Assembly: GCA_031399165.1 (NCBI GenBank)
Contig: JANNOO010000023.1
Location: forward strand, 1-48,820
Origin: JAKFWI01 sp031399165
GTDB lineage: Bacteria; Pseudomonadota; Alphaproteobacteria; Caulobacterales; Aquidulcibacteraceae
Length of the DNA stretch: 48,820 nucleotides
Direction: 5' to 3'
Notes under the pieces: generated by a model
The model's database searches: none
Told to the model about the DNA's origin: nothing
The model's input: the letters and a program-made list of their open reading frames with translations, nothing else
In this document: positions 23,638 to 31,163 of the stretch, one piece after another
Layout: the number at the start of each line of letters is the position of its first letter
Position numbering within the stretch: the first letter of the stretch is position 1
Translations under genes and position numbers: made by a program

Positions 23638-24559
23638 CGCCAAGCCGTCGAGCGTGTGGCGGTCTTTCCATATCTTTTTGTGGCATGCGGCGAAGGCCGA
23701 CCGCTTCCTCGCGCAGGTCATGCTGCCGCGCCTGATGCGCGAGGGCAAAAGCATTCGCTGGTTTTTCATTCGCTACTGGGAAGGCGGACCGCATATTCGC
23801 CTTCGCCTGCAGGCCAATGACAGCGTGGTGAAGGGGCTGATCGCCGATCTGGCGCGCGCGGCGCAAGATTACCTCAGCCCTGGCCTGCTCGATCCCGACC
23901 GCTATTATCGCGGGAATGTTTTCGAACGCCCTGTCGAAGATATCGGCGCCATGCCGTGGTTTGAGGAGGGCGCTGTCGAACAGATCGCCTACCAGCCCGA
24001 AACATCGCGCTATGGCGGCCCGGAGGCGCTGGCGCACCAGGAGCGATTGTTCGAACTCTCATCGCGTCTCGCCGCGAAGATCATTATCGCAACGCAGGAC
24101 TCGTGGCCGCGCCGCGCCCATTTCGCCATCCAGATGATGATCGCGGCGGCTTCGTCAGCCGCCGGCTCGGGTGACGCCGCCAGCCGGTTCTTTCTGAGTT
24201 ATGCCAGTTACTGGAAACCCTTCGCGCGCGGCGATCACACCGAACCCTTATTGCTGGATTACGAGGCGATCAGCCGCGATATCCGCGCGCCGGGCAGCCG
24301 GCGCCTGCCGCAAATCTGGTTCGCCGCCCTTGAGCGCGCGAACGCAGCGCTTCTGGGCCTGAGCGCGGAATACAAACTCTTGTCCCCGCAAACGGGCCAT
24401 CCGGTCGAGAGTGTGGAAGATGCACAGGAAGCGCTTCGCGCCATCGTGTCATCGCAAATTCATATGTTGAACAATCGGCTGGGCGTTGGCCCCGATCGTG
24501 AACACGCCTTCGCCTTGGCGCTCTCCGCCAGCGTCAGCTCAAACTTACTCCAACCATGA
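23624..24559 (+). CDS. Thiopeptide-type SpaB_C protein, glutamate-elimination lyase
   Basis: A 311-residue member of the SpaB_C / thiopeptide-type bacteriocin biosynthesis family, the stand-alone equivalent of the elimination domain of LanB (TbtC kind). Strong family signatures are SFHIFLWHAAKADRFLAQVM near residue 15, SIRWFFIRYWEGGPHIRLRL near 45, and YQPETSRYGGPEALAHQERL near 125. It removes glutamate from glutamylated Ser/Thr to leave dehydro-amino acids. It works with the LanB glutamylation protein at 14653-17390, nearly 7 kb upstream in the same operon. Start ATG 23624 lies 14 nt inside the dehydrogenase gene. This is the last clear enzyme of the operon. Confidence 0.9.
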   Translation: MTSDNAKPSSVWRSFHIFLWHAAKADRFLAQVMLPRLMREGKSIRWFFIRYWEGGPHIRLRLQANDSVVKGLIADLARAAQDYLSPGLLDPDRYYRGNVFERPVEDIGAMPWFEEGAVEQIAYQPETSRYGGPEALAHQERLFELSSRLAAKIIIATQDSWPRRAHFAIQMMIAAASSAAGSGDAASRFFLSYASYWKPFARGDHTEPLLLDYEAISRDIRAPGSRRLPQIWFAALERANAALLGLSAEYKLLSPQTGHPVESVEDAQEALRAIVSSQIHMLNNRLGVGPDREHAFALALSASVSSNLLQP

Positions 24560-24595
24560 CATTTGTCATGTGGCGAAGGTGACGCTCATCACCTT
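24555..24595. promoter_or_regulatory. Two consecutive perfect inverted repeats
   Basis: CATGACA-TT-TGTCATG (24555-24570) is followed 5 bp later by AAGGTGA-CGCTCA-TCACCTT (24576-24595). The first overlaps the end of the elimination gene; both precede the small gene at 24643. They may be an operator pair or tandem mRNA hairpins at the operon end. No T-tract. Confidence 0.45.
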
Positions 24596-24642
24596 ACCGG
24601 CATGATATCAATGAGTATTCTCGCGCAACGATTTGCGGCGTT

Positions 24643-24873
24643 ATGGGACGGGTTGTGTCAGTCATGTCAGCCGCCGCTGAAAACGACCTTCTGACAGACT
24701 TCGATGACTTCGCCGACCTGATGGGCGACCTCACCGAGGATGCTCTTCACTGCGTTGCGGTCATCGTGCGCGAAACGGCGCGCATGGAAAAGACTTCGGG
24801 CGCTGCCGCTACCCTGGCCATGCTGGACGACGTCGAAGCCTCGCTGACGCGCGCGCCTGGCAAACTGCACTAA
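24643..24873 (+). CDS. Small acidic hypothetical protein at the end of the cluster
   Basis: A 76-residue frame (or 69 from ATG 24664, MSAAAENDLL). The first half is strongly acidic, DLLTDFDDFADLMGDLTED, then come ALHCVAVIVRETARMEK and LAMLDDVEASLTRAPGKLH, all likely helical. It has a single Cys and no Ser/Thr/Cys-rich core, so it is not an obvious second precursor. Neither start has a good ribosome site. It lies 83 bp after the elimination gene, beyond a pair of inverted repeats. It may be a cluster accessory protein (immunity, regulation) or unrelated. Confidence 0.5.
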   Translation: MGRVVSVMSAAAENDLLTDFDDFADLMGDLTEDALHCVAVIVRETARMEKTSGAAATLAMLDDVEASLTRAPGKLH

Positions 24874-24883
24874 CCCTGGCCAA

Positions 24884-25216
24884 TCACTTAGCGACACGGC
24901 ACTTGGCCGGCGCGGTGCGCCCGGCCGTATAAGTCGCCTCGTCGCCCTTGTTCCAGAATTCGTGCGTGGCACTGGCGTAGCGCGCCCCGCTGGCTGAGAT
25001 GACGTGCGGCAGTGTTAGCTTGGCGCCATCGGCGAATTTAAGCTCCACCGCATCGGGACTGACCAGAAACGCCGCGGTGAACGCCACGCCGTTCTCGCAA
25101 CCGAATGCAACGACAGCTTTGGTGTTGCGCGTGAGCCCAACAGAAGGCGCGGTTTGCGGCGCCGTCTGGCACGCGGCCAGACTGAACGCCACGCCCGCAA
25201 GCACAAAAATGCGCAT
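24884..25216 (-). CDS. MliC-family lysozyme-inhibitor lipoprotein
   Basis: A 110-residue lipoprotein. Signal peptide MRIFVLAGVAFSLAAC has a lipobox LAAC. The mature part has VVAFGCENGVAFTAAF, LTLPHVISASGARYAS, EFWNKGDEATYTAG and a C-terminal Cys, matching MliC/PliC inhibitors of C-type lysozyme, in which a SGxxY motif (here SGARY) enters the lysozyme active site. Protects the cell wall from host or environmental lysozyme. Convergent with the small gene at 24643, 10 bp apart, and 13 bp downstream of the SIMPL gene, with which it may be co-transcribed. Confidence 0.88.
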   Translation of the reverse strand: MRIFVLAGVAFSLAACQTAPQTAPSVGLTRNTKAVVAFGCENGVAFTAAFLVSPDAVELKFADGAKLTLPHVISASGARYASATHEFWNKGDEATYTAGRTAPAKCRVAK

Positions 25217-25229
25217 CGGCCCCTCCTCC

Positions 25230-25994
25230 TTACCGCGGGGCCGGCGCGGGCGCGGCTGAAGAAATCGCCGCGCCTACTTCAAACACCACTGAGACCTCGG
25301 CGGTGTAAAGCTGCGCTTCCGGCGCGATCGGCGGCGGCGTGACCGGGCCATCATCGGACCGTGCGAAACTTTCAGCGCGGATCGCGCGATTGCCGCTCTG
25401 CGCGATCATGCCCGAGCCGCCCTCCTCCACCAGCAGCAGCTTGCCCAGCCGGTAGCCGGCGCCCTCGGAATATATCCGGGCCTTGGCGACCGCATCGTCG
25501 ATCGCGGCTTTGCGCGCGGCGGTGCGGGCTTTCAGCGTGTCGTCGATAAAGAATTCGACATCCGAGAACGTGTCGGGCGAAGCGTTGACGCTGGCTTCGA
25601 CCGCGCGGGAAAGCAGCGCCAGATCCTTGACGCGGATGGTGACGGCGGCCGTGGCTTCGTAACCGTTGATGCGGTCGGGCCGGCGCGTGCCGCCTTCCTT
25701 CAAAACCGGACGCACCGAGAAATCCGTGCGCTCAAGCGCGGTCTTTTGCGGATCGATGGCGCGGATGGCGGCGTCCAGTGCGCGGGTGCGCGCCGAGACG
25801 GCTTCCGTTGCTTCGTTGGCGGTTTTGCCGGGCGCGTAGAATGAAATCTTTATGCGCGCCTGATCAGGCGGCAGGTACAATTCAGCCCGCCCCGCCACGC
25901 GTACGACAGCGGGGTCAAACGGCTTCAGCGGCAGAACATCGGCGCGCGCCGCACAGGGCGCGGCGAGCAAAAAAAGAGCGAGCAGAACGCGCAT
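25230..25994 (-). CDS. SIMPL-domain (DUF541) periplasmic protein
   Basis: A 254-residue exported protein. The signal peptide is MRVLLALFLLAAPCAARA. The body fits the SIMPL/DUF541 family: VVRVAGRAELYLPPDQARI opening strand, NEATEAVSARTRALDAAIRA helix, TDFSVRPVLKE, INGYEATAAVTIRVKDL, FSDVEFFIDD and RTAARKAAIDDAVAKARIYS near residue 170, and a C-terminal strand with QLYTAEVSVVFEV. Family members (BP26, OMP28) are periplasmic or outer-membrane-associated oligomers of unclear biochemistry. The C-terminus is Ala/Pro-rich. It sits just upstream of the MliC-like gene on the same strand. Confidence 0.85.
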   Translation of the reverse strand: MRVLLALFLLAAPCAARADVLPLKPFDPAVVRVAGRAELYLPPDQARIKISFYAPGKTANEATEAVSARTRALDAAIRAIDPQKTALERTDFSVRPVLKEGGTRRPDRINGYEATAAVTIRVKDLALLSRAVEASVNASPDTFSDVEFFIDDTLKARTAARKAAIDDAVAKARIYSEGAGYRLGKLLLVEEGGSGMIAQSGNRAIRAESFARSDDGPVTPPPIAPEAQLYTAEVSVVFEVGAAISSAAPAPAPR

Positions 25995-26117
25995 GGATCG
26001 ATCCCCTGTTTACCGGCGGTTAATCGGCGCTGAAATGTTGGCAAAAAGGCGGTGCGCACGCGCCGGACGCGAGCCATCCTAACCAAACGGTAGCACCGGC
26101 GCTGCTAGGTTTTGTCC

Positions 26118-27911
26118 ATGCGCCCGCTTTCCTTGTCGCCGCCGCAATGCGCCCTGGCGCTTTGCCTTGTTGTAACGCTCGCGGTGTGCGTCCGGCCGAT
26201 GGCCGATTTTATGCAGAGCCTGGGCGACACGGACGACGCCATGCGCCTGGTCCAGACCCGCGCCCTGCTGCACGGCCGGGGCTGGTGGGATCTGATCGAG
26301 CCGCGCCTCGCCCCGCCCGCCGGACTCGCCGTCCACTGGTCGCGCCTCGTGGATGCGCCGATCGCGGTGCTGCTCGGGTTGTTTAGTGCGATGTTTGGCC
26401 CGCAATGGGGCGAGACGATCGCGCGCGCGCTGTGGCCGGTGCTGCTGTTTGCGCCAAGCGCCTGGCTCTGGATCAAGATCGCCCAACGCATGGGTGGCGA
26501 AATTTCGATGTGGGCGGCGGCGACAATGACGCCACTCTGCTTCACCGTGTGGCAGCAATTCGCGCCGGGACGATTGGATCATCACAATGTCCAGCTTCTG
26601 CTGATGGCGGTGTTGATGTTCGCGGCGCTCGATGCGCAGCGCCCGCGCAGCGCCGCGGTCATGGGCGCGGCCTGCGCGCTCTCCGTGGCGGTGGGGTTTG
26701 AGGCGCTGCCCGTGATCGTGTGGGCGGCGGGGCTGATCGCGCTCCGGTATGTCTGGTCAACCGAAAACGCGCCCGCGGCTTTTGCGTTTGGCGCAACGCT
26801 CGCTGGCGCAGGCGCGCTGGCGTTCATGGTGCAGACGCCGCCCGCGTGGTGGCTGCGCACCGGATGCGACGCGCTCGCGTTCAATGGCGCGGCGGCGGCG
26901 GCGGCGGCGGGCGTCGTGATGGCCGGCGTAGCCAAGCTGGCGCCCGGTAAGATGGCGCTGCGCTTTGCGGGCGTTGGCGCGGCGGGACTAGCCGGCGCCG
27001 CGTTATTCGTGGCGTTGCATCCATCCTGCCTGCAAGGGCCTTATGCTGATCTCGATCCGAGGCTTGGCCCGATCTGGCTTGATCGCGTCGGCGAAGCGCG
27101 GAGCTTTGCCGAAGTGCTAAGCAAACAAACCGTGCTGGGCGTCGCCGGCGGATTGCTGCCGCTAGGCGCGCTGATCGCCGCCGGAATCGCCATTGCCCGC
27201 GGAAGACGCGATGCGCCTTTCATCGCGCTGACGGGCTTGCTGGCATTGACGGTTTTGGTCGGGCTCATTCAGGCGCGCGGCATGGTGTTGGCGGCCGCCG
27301 CCGCTATCCCCCTCGCTGCGGTGCAATTGGCGCAGCTGCTCGGCGTCACGATTGTGCGGCCGCTGGTGGCTGGACTGGCGCTGGGGCTCCTCGCCAGCCC
27401 GACGGTGACGATGTTCGTAGCCCAATCGCTTGCGCCGCCAGCGATGATCACCCGTGAACAAACCGCCACGCTGAATCAAGACGCCTGCTTCAGAACCGCT
27501 GCATTCGCAGACCTCGCCACGTTGAAGCCCGGTCTCGTGTTCGCCGATCTGGACGCCGGGCCGCATATTCTGGCGCACACCGCCCATTCGGCTTGGGCGG
27601 CGCCGTACCACCGCCTCGGCCAGCCGATTTACGACGCGATGACGGTTTTCTATGAGCCGCTGGACAGGGCTGCGCCGGTCATCGCGCGGACCGGCGCAGA
27701 CTATATCGCCATCTGCCGCGACGGGGCTTTCGCCCAGCAGATCAAGTCCGGCTCGTTCGCCGAGGCGCTGCTCAAGGGCGGCGCGCCAGACTGGCTGAAA
27801 CCGCTGCCGGGCGCTGAAGGCGGCTATAGCCTGTTCCAGGTGGACCATGCCGCGCTTGCGGGCCTTGGCGCACTCGCCCAAAGCGAGAAAATCGCCCCGC
27901 CGGGCGGTTGA
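26118..27911 (+). CDS. Polytopic GT-C-type membrane protein
   Basis: About 597 residues with roughly 11-12 hydrophobic segments. After the first membrane helix (CALALCLVVTLAVCV) there is a luminal/periplasmic loop GDTDDAMRLVQTRALLHGRG and HWSRLVDAPIA, resembling the first-loop acidic motif of STT3/PglB-like GT-C glycosyltransferases. FAPGRLDHHNVQLLLMAVLM follows in the next loop. A soluble C-terminal part starts near TATLNQDACFRTAAFADLA. It may transfer sugar from a lipid carrier; substrate unknown. Start ATG 26118 or TTG 26112. The closely following rpmG has its own terminator. Confidence 0.7.
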   Translation: MRPLSLSPPQCALALCLVVTLAVCVRPMADFMQSLGDTDDAMRLVQTRALLHGRGWWDLIEPRLAPPAGLAVHWSRLVDAPIAVLLGLFSAMFGPQWGETIARALWPVLLFAPSAWLWIKIAQRMGGEISMWAAATMTPLCFTVWQQFAPGRLDHHNVQLLLMAVLMFAALDAQRPRSAAVMGAACALSVAVGFEALPVIVWAAGLIALRYVWSTENAPAAFAFGATLAGAGALAFMVQTPPAWWLRTGCDALAFNGAAAAAAAGVVMAGVAKLAPGKMALRFAGVGAAGLAGAALFVALHPSCLQGPYADLDPRLGPIWLDRVGEARSFAEVLSKQTVLGVAGGLLPLGALIAAGIAIARGRRDAPFIALTGLLALTVLVGLIQARGMVLAAAAAIPLAAVQLAQLLGVTIVRPLVAGLALGLLASPTVTMFVAQSLAPPAMITREQTATLNQDACFRTAAFADLATLKPGLVFADLDAGPHILAHTAHSAWAAPYHRLGQPIYDAMTVFYEPLDRAAPVIARTGADYIAICRDGAFAQQIKSGSFAEALLKGGAPDWLKPLPGAEGGYSLFQVDHAALAGLGALAQSEKIAPPGG

Positions 27912-27961
27912 CTTGGCGCCGCCCCTGAGTATGGTCCGCGCCTTCAAATTTCAGGTGCCCC

Positions 27962-28129
27962 ATGGCTAAGCCGACCACTCTCAAGATTCGCCTAAACTCC
28001 TCGGCCGGCACCGGCTTCTTCTATGTCACCAAGAAGAACCCGCGCACCAAGACCGAGAAGCTGAAGTTCACCAAATACGACCCGATCGCGCGCAAGCACG
28101 TCGAGTTCACCGAAGGCAAGATCAAGTAA
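27962..28129 (+). CDS. rpmG: 50S ribosomal protein L33
   Basis: A 55-residue protein, MAKPTTLKIRLNSSAGTGFF ... YVTKKNPRTKTEKLKFTKYD, ending KHVEFTEGKIK. Full length and conserved; alphaproteobacterial type without the zinc CxxC pairs. It is part of the large ribosomal subunit near the E site. The start is ATG 27962; it is followed 28 nt later by a strong terminator. Confidence 0.97.
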   Translation: MAKPTTLKIRLNSSAGTGFFYVTKKNPRTKTEKLKFTKYDPIARKHVEFTEGKIK

Positions 28130-28156
28130 GGAGCCGCCTCGTCGCGGTTCACAATG

Positions 28157-28186
28157 CGCCCGGCCCGAAAGGACCGGGCGTTTTTT
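28157..28186 (+). terminator. Rho-independent terminator of rpmG
   Basis: CGCCCGG (28157-28163) pairs with CCGGGCG (28174-28180), 10-nt loop, then TTTTTT (28181-28186). Confidence 0.9.
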
Positions 28187-28234
28187 GTGCGCGCCGCCTA
28201 AACATGGCGCCGTCCTTCCCGCAGGCTGGCAAAC

Positions 28235-28462
28235 ATGCGAAAAGGAATGATGCGATCGCGCGTGGTCACAATTGATGAGGAAATCCTCTCGGGGACCCCG
28301 GTGTTTACTGGCACGCGTGTACCCGTGAGAGCCCTGACCGATTATCTGGAAGCAGGCGACTCCATCGATCACTTCCTGGAAGAATTCCCGACGGTCGCGC
28401 GTGATCAGGTGATCGCGTTTCTGGAAGAAGCACACGAACTTATCGTTGCCGAGGCAAGCTAA
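28235..28462 (+). CDS. DUF433 (VapB-like) antitoxin
   Basis: A 75-residue protein with the DUF433 pattern: VVTIDEEILSGTPVFTGTRV, then PVRALTDYLEAGDSIDHFLE and FPTVARDQVIAFLEEA. These winged-helix proteins are antitoxins that bind DNA and neutralise an adjacent DUF5615 PIN-like toxin, found here 2 nt downstream. Starts at 28235, 28247 or 28250 are possible; AAAGGA precedes the last closely. Confidence 0.88.
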   Translation: MRKGMMRSRVVTIDEEILSGTPVFTGTRVPVRALTDYLEAGDSIDHFLEEFPTVARDQVIAFLEEAHELIVAEAS

Positions 28463-28464
28463 AC

Positions 28465-28755
28465 GTGCGCGTCATCCTGGACGAATGTTTGCCGCGCGGG
28501 CTGGCCAATCACCTCATTGATCATCAAGTTCTCACCGTTCCACAAGCCGGCTTTGCCGGTCTCACTAATGGCGAACTCTTGCGTAGGATCGAAGGCCTGC
28601 CCGCGCAGAACGTAATCGCTAGCTATTCGTTCGGCGTGATCATCCTTCGCTCACAATCCAATCGACTTGCGTCACTTATCCCCTTGGTTTCTGGCGTGCT
28701 CAAAGCCTTAGCCGCGATACGGCCGGGCGATGTGATTGTCGTGGTGAATGAATAA
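28465..28755 (+). CDS. DUF5615 PIN-like toxin, internally shortened
   Basis: A 96-residue protein. It begins MRVILDECLPRGLANHLI (first acidic pair of the PIN-like site), continues VPQAGFAGLTNGELLRRIEG, then jumps to LPAQNVIASYSFGVIILRSQ and SNRLASLIPLV. In the family, a stretch of the form FDVxLTxDxN, with the second catalytic Asp, lies between GELL and LPxQQN. Here about 10-15 residues are gone, in frame. The toxin is therefore probably inactive. GTG start 2 nt after the antitoxin stop; typical length is 110-118. Confidence 0.8.
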   Translation: MRVILDECLPRGLANHLIDHQVLTVPQAGFAGLTNGELLRRIEGLPAQNVIASYSFGVIILRSQSNRLASLIPLVSGVLKALAAIRPGDVIVVVNE

Positions 28756-28807
28756 CGCGACCGCACATTGCTCTAGCAATGCGCCTGCCCCGCTCCCCAC
28801 GACGATG

Positions 28808-28835
28808 AAAAAGCCCGGCTCTGGCCGGGCTTTTT
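28808..28835. terminator. Bidirectional rho-independent terminator
   Basis: AAAAA-GCCCGGC (28808-28819), TCTG loop, GCCGGGC-TTTTT (28824-28835). It serves the convergent DUF5615 and fasciclin genes. Confidence 0.9.
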
Positions 28836-28847
28836 CTTTGCGCGCTA

Positions 28848-29453
28848 TCAGGCCGGCATCAGCACCGTATCGACCACGTGGATCACGCCGTTGGACTGAT
28901 TGACGTCAGCGATCGTGACCCGCGACGTCCCGCCTTTTTCGTCCGTGACGATCACGGCGCTGCCCTGCAGCGTGGCGGTAAGTTTGCCGCCGGCGACGGT
29001 GGTGAGCTGCGCCTTGCCGCCGCCGGCCTTGATCGCCGCAGCGATATCAGCGCCTGACATTTTGCCGGCGACGACATGATAGGTGAGAATCTTCGTCAGC
29101 GTCGCCTTGTTCTCAGGCTTCACCAGCGTGCCGACCGTGCCGGGCGGCAACTTATCGAACGCTGCGTTCGTCGGCGCGAACACCGTGAACGGGCCGGGGC
29201 TTTGCAGCGTTTCTACCAGCCCCGCAGCTTTTATAGCCGCGACCAGCGTGGTGTGATCTTTCGAATTCACAGCATTTTCGACGATATTTTTCGACGGATA
29301 CATCGCCGCGCCGCCGACCATGACCGTACGTTCAGGCATGGCTGCCGGGGTTTCCGCCGCGGAAGAAGAAGATTGTCCTGACATCGCGCAGGCGCCTAGA
29401 CCCAAGGCAAGCGCCAGCATCGCCGCTGAAGCGGCGCTCTTGAAACCCAACAT
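28848..29453 (-). CDS. Fasciclin-domain lipoprotein
   Basis: A 201-residue exported protein. The signal peptide ends in LGLGACAMSG, giving a lipobox LGAC. A Ser/Ala/Pro linker follows, then one FAS1 domain: NSKDHTTLVAAIKAAGLVET, GPFTVFAPTNAAFDKLP (H1-type motif), TLTKILTYHVVAGKM and SNGVIHVVDTVLMP (H2). FAS1 domains mediate adhesion or scaffold surface complexes. The start ATG 29453 has GGAG 7 nt upstream; a longer frame to 29525 is unlikely. A second, cytoplasmic-looking FAS1 protein is at 40954-41436. Confidence 0.9.
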   Translation of the reverse strand: MLGFKSAASAAMLALALGLGACAMSGQSSSSAAETPAAMPERTVMVGGAAMYPSKNIVENAVNSKDHTTLVAAIKAAGLVETLQSPGPFTVFAPTNAAFDKLPPGTVGTLVKPENKATLTKILTYHVVAGKMSGADIAAAIKAGGGKAQLTTVAGGKLTATLQGSAVIVTDEKGGTSRVTIADVNQSNGVIHVVDTVLMPA

Positions 29454-29525
29454 ATTAGTTCTCCGATTGCCGCCGCCCGAGAGTGTTACGGGGTGTGTCG
29501 GTGATCGGATCACCGCCCGCCGCAA

Positions 29526-30788
29526 TCACTCTTCTTCGGCGCGCAGCCCCCGGCCCGTCTTCACCGCATCGCGCCCAAAACGTTCGCGCGCCTTGGCGAT
29601 CGCGGTTTCTGCTGCCGCGCGTTTGGGTGTTCTCTCATCAAACATATCGCCCTTGTCCGCCTCCGCGGCGGGCGCGAAATCAGACAGGCCAATGCCGATC
29701 AAACGGAAGCGGATTTTTCCATCCGCCTCGGGCCCAAGCAACGCGCGGCCATGCTCGAACAGGCGCGCGGCCAGCAGCGTCGGCTCATTCAGCGTCCGCC
29801 TGCGGGTGATGATCTTGAATTTCTGATCGCGCAATTTCAGCGTGATCGTGCGTCCCGCCATATCGGAAGCCCGCGCGCGCGCCGCGACCTTGTCGCACAG
29901 CGTCCAGAGAATATCTTCCAGCGCTTCCACCTCGGCGATGTCTTCGTTGAACGTGGTTTCGGCGGAGATGCTCTTGCGTTCTGCCTCAGGATCTACGGCG
30001 CGAGGATCGTGCGCATTGGCCAGATCGAACAGACGCGCGCCCCAATCGCCGAAGATCGACTGTAGTTGCAATTTTCCGGCGCTGCGCAAATCGCCGATCG
30101 TGTGCAAGCCGCGATCGCCAAGCGCCGCCACCGCCGCCGGCCCGACGCCCGGCAGCGTGCCAACCTTGCGCGACGCAAGAAACTGCACCGCCTCAGCGCG
30201 CCCGATGACGGAAAAACCGCGCGGCTTATCGAGATCGGATGCGGTCTTGGCGAGAAATTTGTTGAACGAGAGACCTATGGAAACGGTGATCCCGATTTCA
30301 GCGAACACGGCGTTCTGCAATTTCACCAGGCTCTGCACCGGCGCGCCGCCATGCAGCGCCGTGGTGCCGGATAAATCCATAAACGCTTCGTCAATCGACA
30401 GCGGCTCGACCAGCGGCGTAAGCGCCTGCATCATCGCCCGCACGCGCCTGCCCTCCTGCACATAAAGCGCCATGCGCGGCTTTATGAACACCGCATCCGG
30501 GCAAAGCTGCCGGGCCTTGAACGCCGGCATGGCCGAACGCACGCCATAGGCCCGCGCCAGGTAGCAGCATGTGCTGACCACGCCGCGCACGCCGCCGCCG
30601 ACGATGACCGGCTTGGCTTCAAGGCTGGGATCGTCACGCTTCTCGATTGTGGCGTAGAACGCATCGCAATCGAGATGCGCGATGGAAAGATCGCCAAGCT
30701 CGCCATGCGTCAGCAGCCGATCGCCCCCGCAGGAGGGGCAGATTGTCTCATCACTGATCGCAGCGCAGGACCGGCACACACTCGCCAT
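29526..30788 (-). CDS. dinB: DNA polymerase IV (Y family) with N-terminal zinc ribbon
   Basis: A 420-residue translesion polymerase. Residues 1-25 have two CxxC pairs (SVCRSCAAI, TICPSCGGD), a zinc ribbon common in Caulobacterales DinB proteins. Catalytic motifs follow: IAHLDCDAFYATIEKRDDP (metal Asp), steric-gate region CDAFYATIE, PLSIDEAFMDLS (SIDE, metal Asp/Glu), SIGLSFNKFLAKTASDLDKP, the helix-hairpin-helix LPGVGPAAVAALGDRG, and the little-finger domain TFNEDIAEVEALEDIL. No beta-clamp motif could be placed with confidence at the C-terminus. Full length. Confidence 0.95.
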   Translation of the reverse strand: MASVCRSCAAISDETICPSCGGDRLLTHGELGDLSIAHLDCDAFYATIEKRDDPSLEAKPVIVGGGVRGVVSTCCYLARAYGVRSAMPAFKARQLCPDAVFIKPRMALYVQEGRRVRAMMQALTPLVEPLSIDEAFMDLSGTTALHGGAPVQSLVKLQNAVFAEIGITVSIGLSFNKFLAKTASDLDKPRGFSVIGRAEAVQFLASRKVGTLPGVGPAAVAALGDRGLHTIGDLRSAGKLQLQSIFGDWGARLFDLANAHDPRAVDPEAERKSISAETTFNEDIAEVEALEDILWTLCDKVAARARASDMAGRTITLKLRDQKFKIITRRRTLNEPTLLAARLFEHGRALLGPEADGKIRFRLIGIGLSDFAPAAEADKGDMFDERTPKRAAAETAIAKARERFGRDAVKTGRGLRAEEE

Positions 30789-30896
30789 GCTTGACTATAC
30801 CCTTCCCCGGTCGCACGCGGTAACGCCGACAGTCGCATTATCCTCGCGTTGTTTGCGCGAGCGGCCTAGGCTGGCAGGAAACGGGAAAGCGCGGCG

Positions 30897-31163
30897 GTGG
30901 ACCTCTACGATCCCTTCGTCAACTTGATTGCCAGCTATTTCGGCGATGAGGGCGACGAAGCCGCTCTCGCGATCATACAGCGTGATCTTCCAAACTACCC
31001 GGAGGTGCGCCGGATTCTACGCGAGGGCCTCGATCAAGCCTTGTCTGATCCAGGTTTCGACCGAAAAAAGCTGGTGCGCGACTATGCGAACCGAAACGGC
31101 GACACCGACGAAAAAGCCCGCGCCTGGCTCACGAAAATCCGAAACGCGTTATTTCCGGCCTAG
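30897..31163 (+). CDS. Small hypothetical protein
   Basis: An 88-residue, mostly helical protein: MDLYDPFVNLIASYFGDEGD, LPNYPEVRRILREGLDQALS, RKKLVRDYANRNGDTDEKA and a final LTKIRNALF. The acidic, helical look resembles some CdiI/colicin-type immunity proteins, a weak impression only. GTG start with a GCGGCG stretch before it. Its stop overlaps the stop of the convergent ROK kinase gene (CTAG), and dinB diverges 108 bp upstream. Confidence 0.6.
   Translation: MDLYDPFVNLIASYFGDEGDEAALAIIQRDLPNYPEVRRILREGLDQALSDPGFDRKKLVRDYANRNGDTDEKARAWLTKIRNALFPA

Noticed and set aside
24643..24873. Second RiPP precursor
   Set aside because: The acidic N-terminus looks leader-like, but there is no Ser/Thr/Cys-rich core and only one Cys.
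26880..26925. GCG/GGC repeat run inside the GT-C gene as a microsatellite or slippage site
   Set aside because: It encodes an Ala-rich membrane helix in frame; low complexity is explained by composition.
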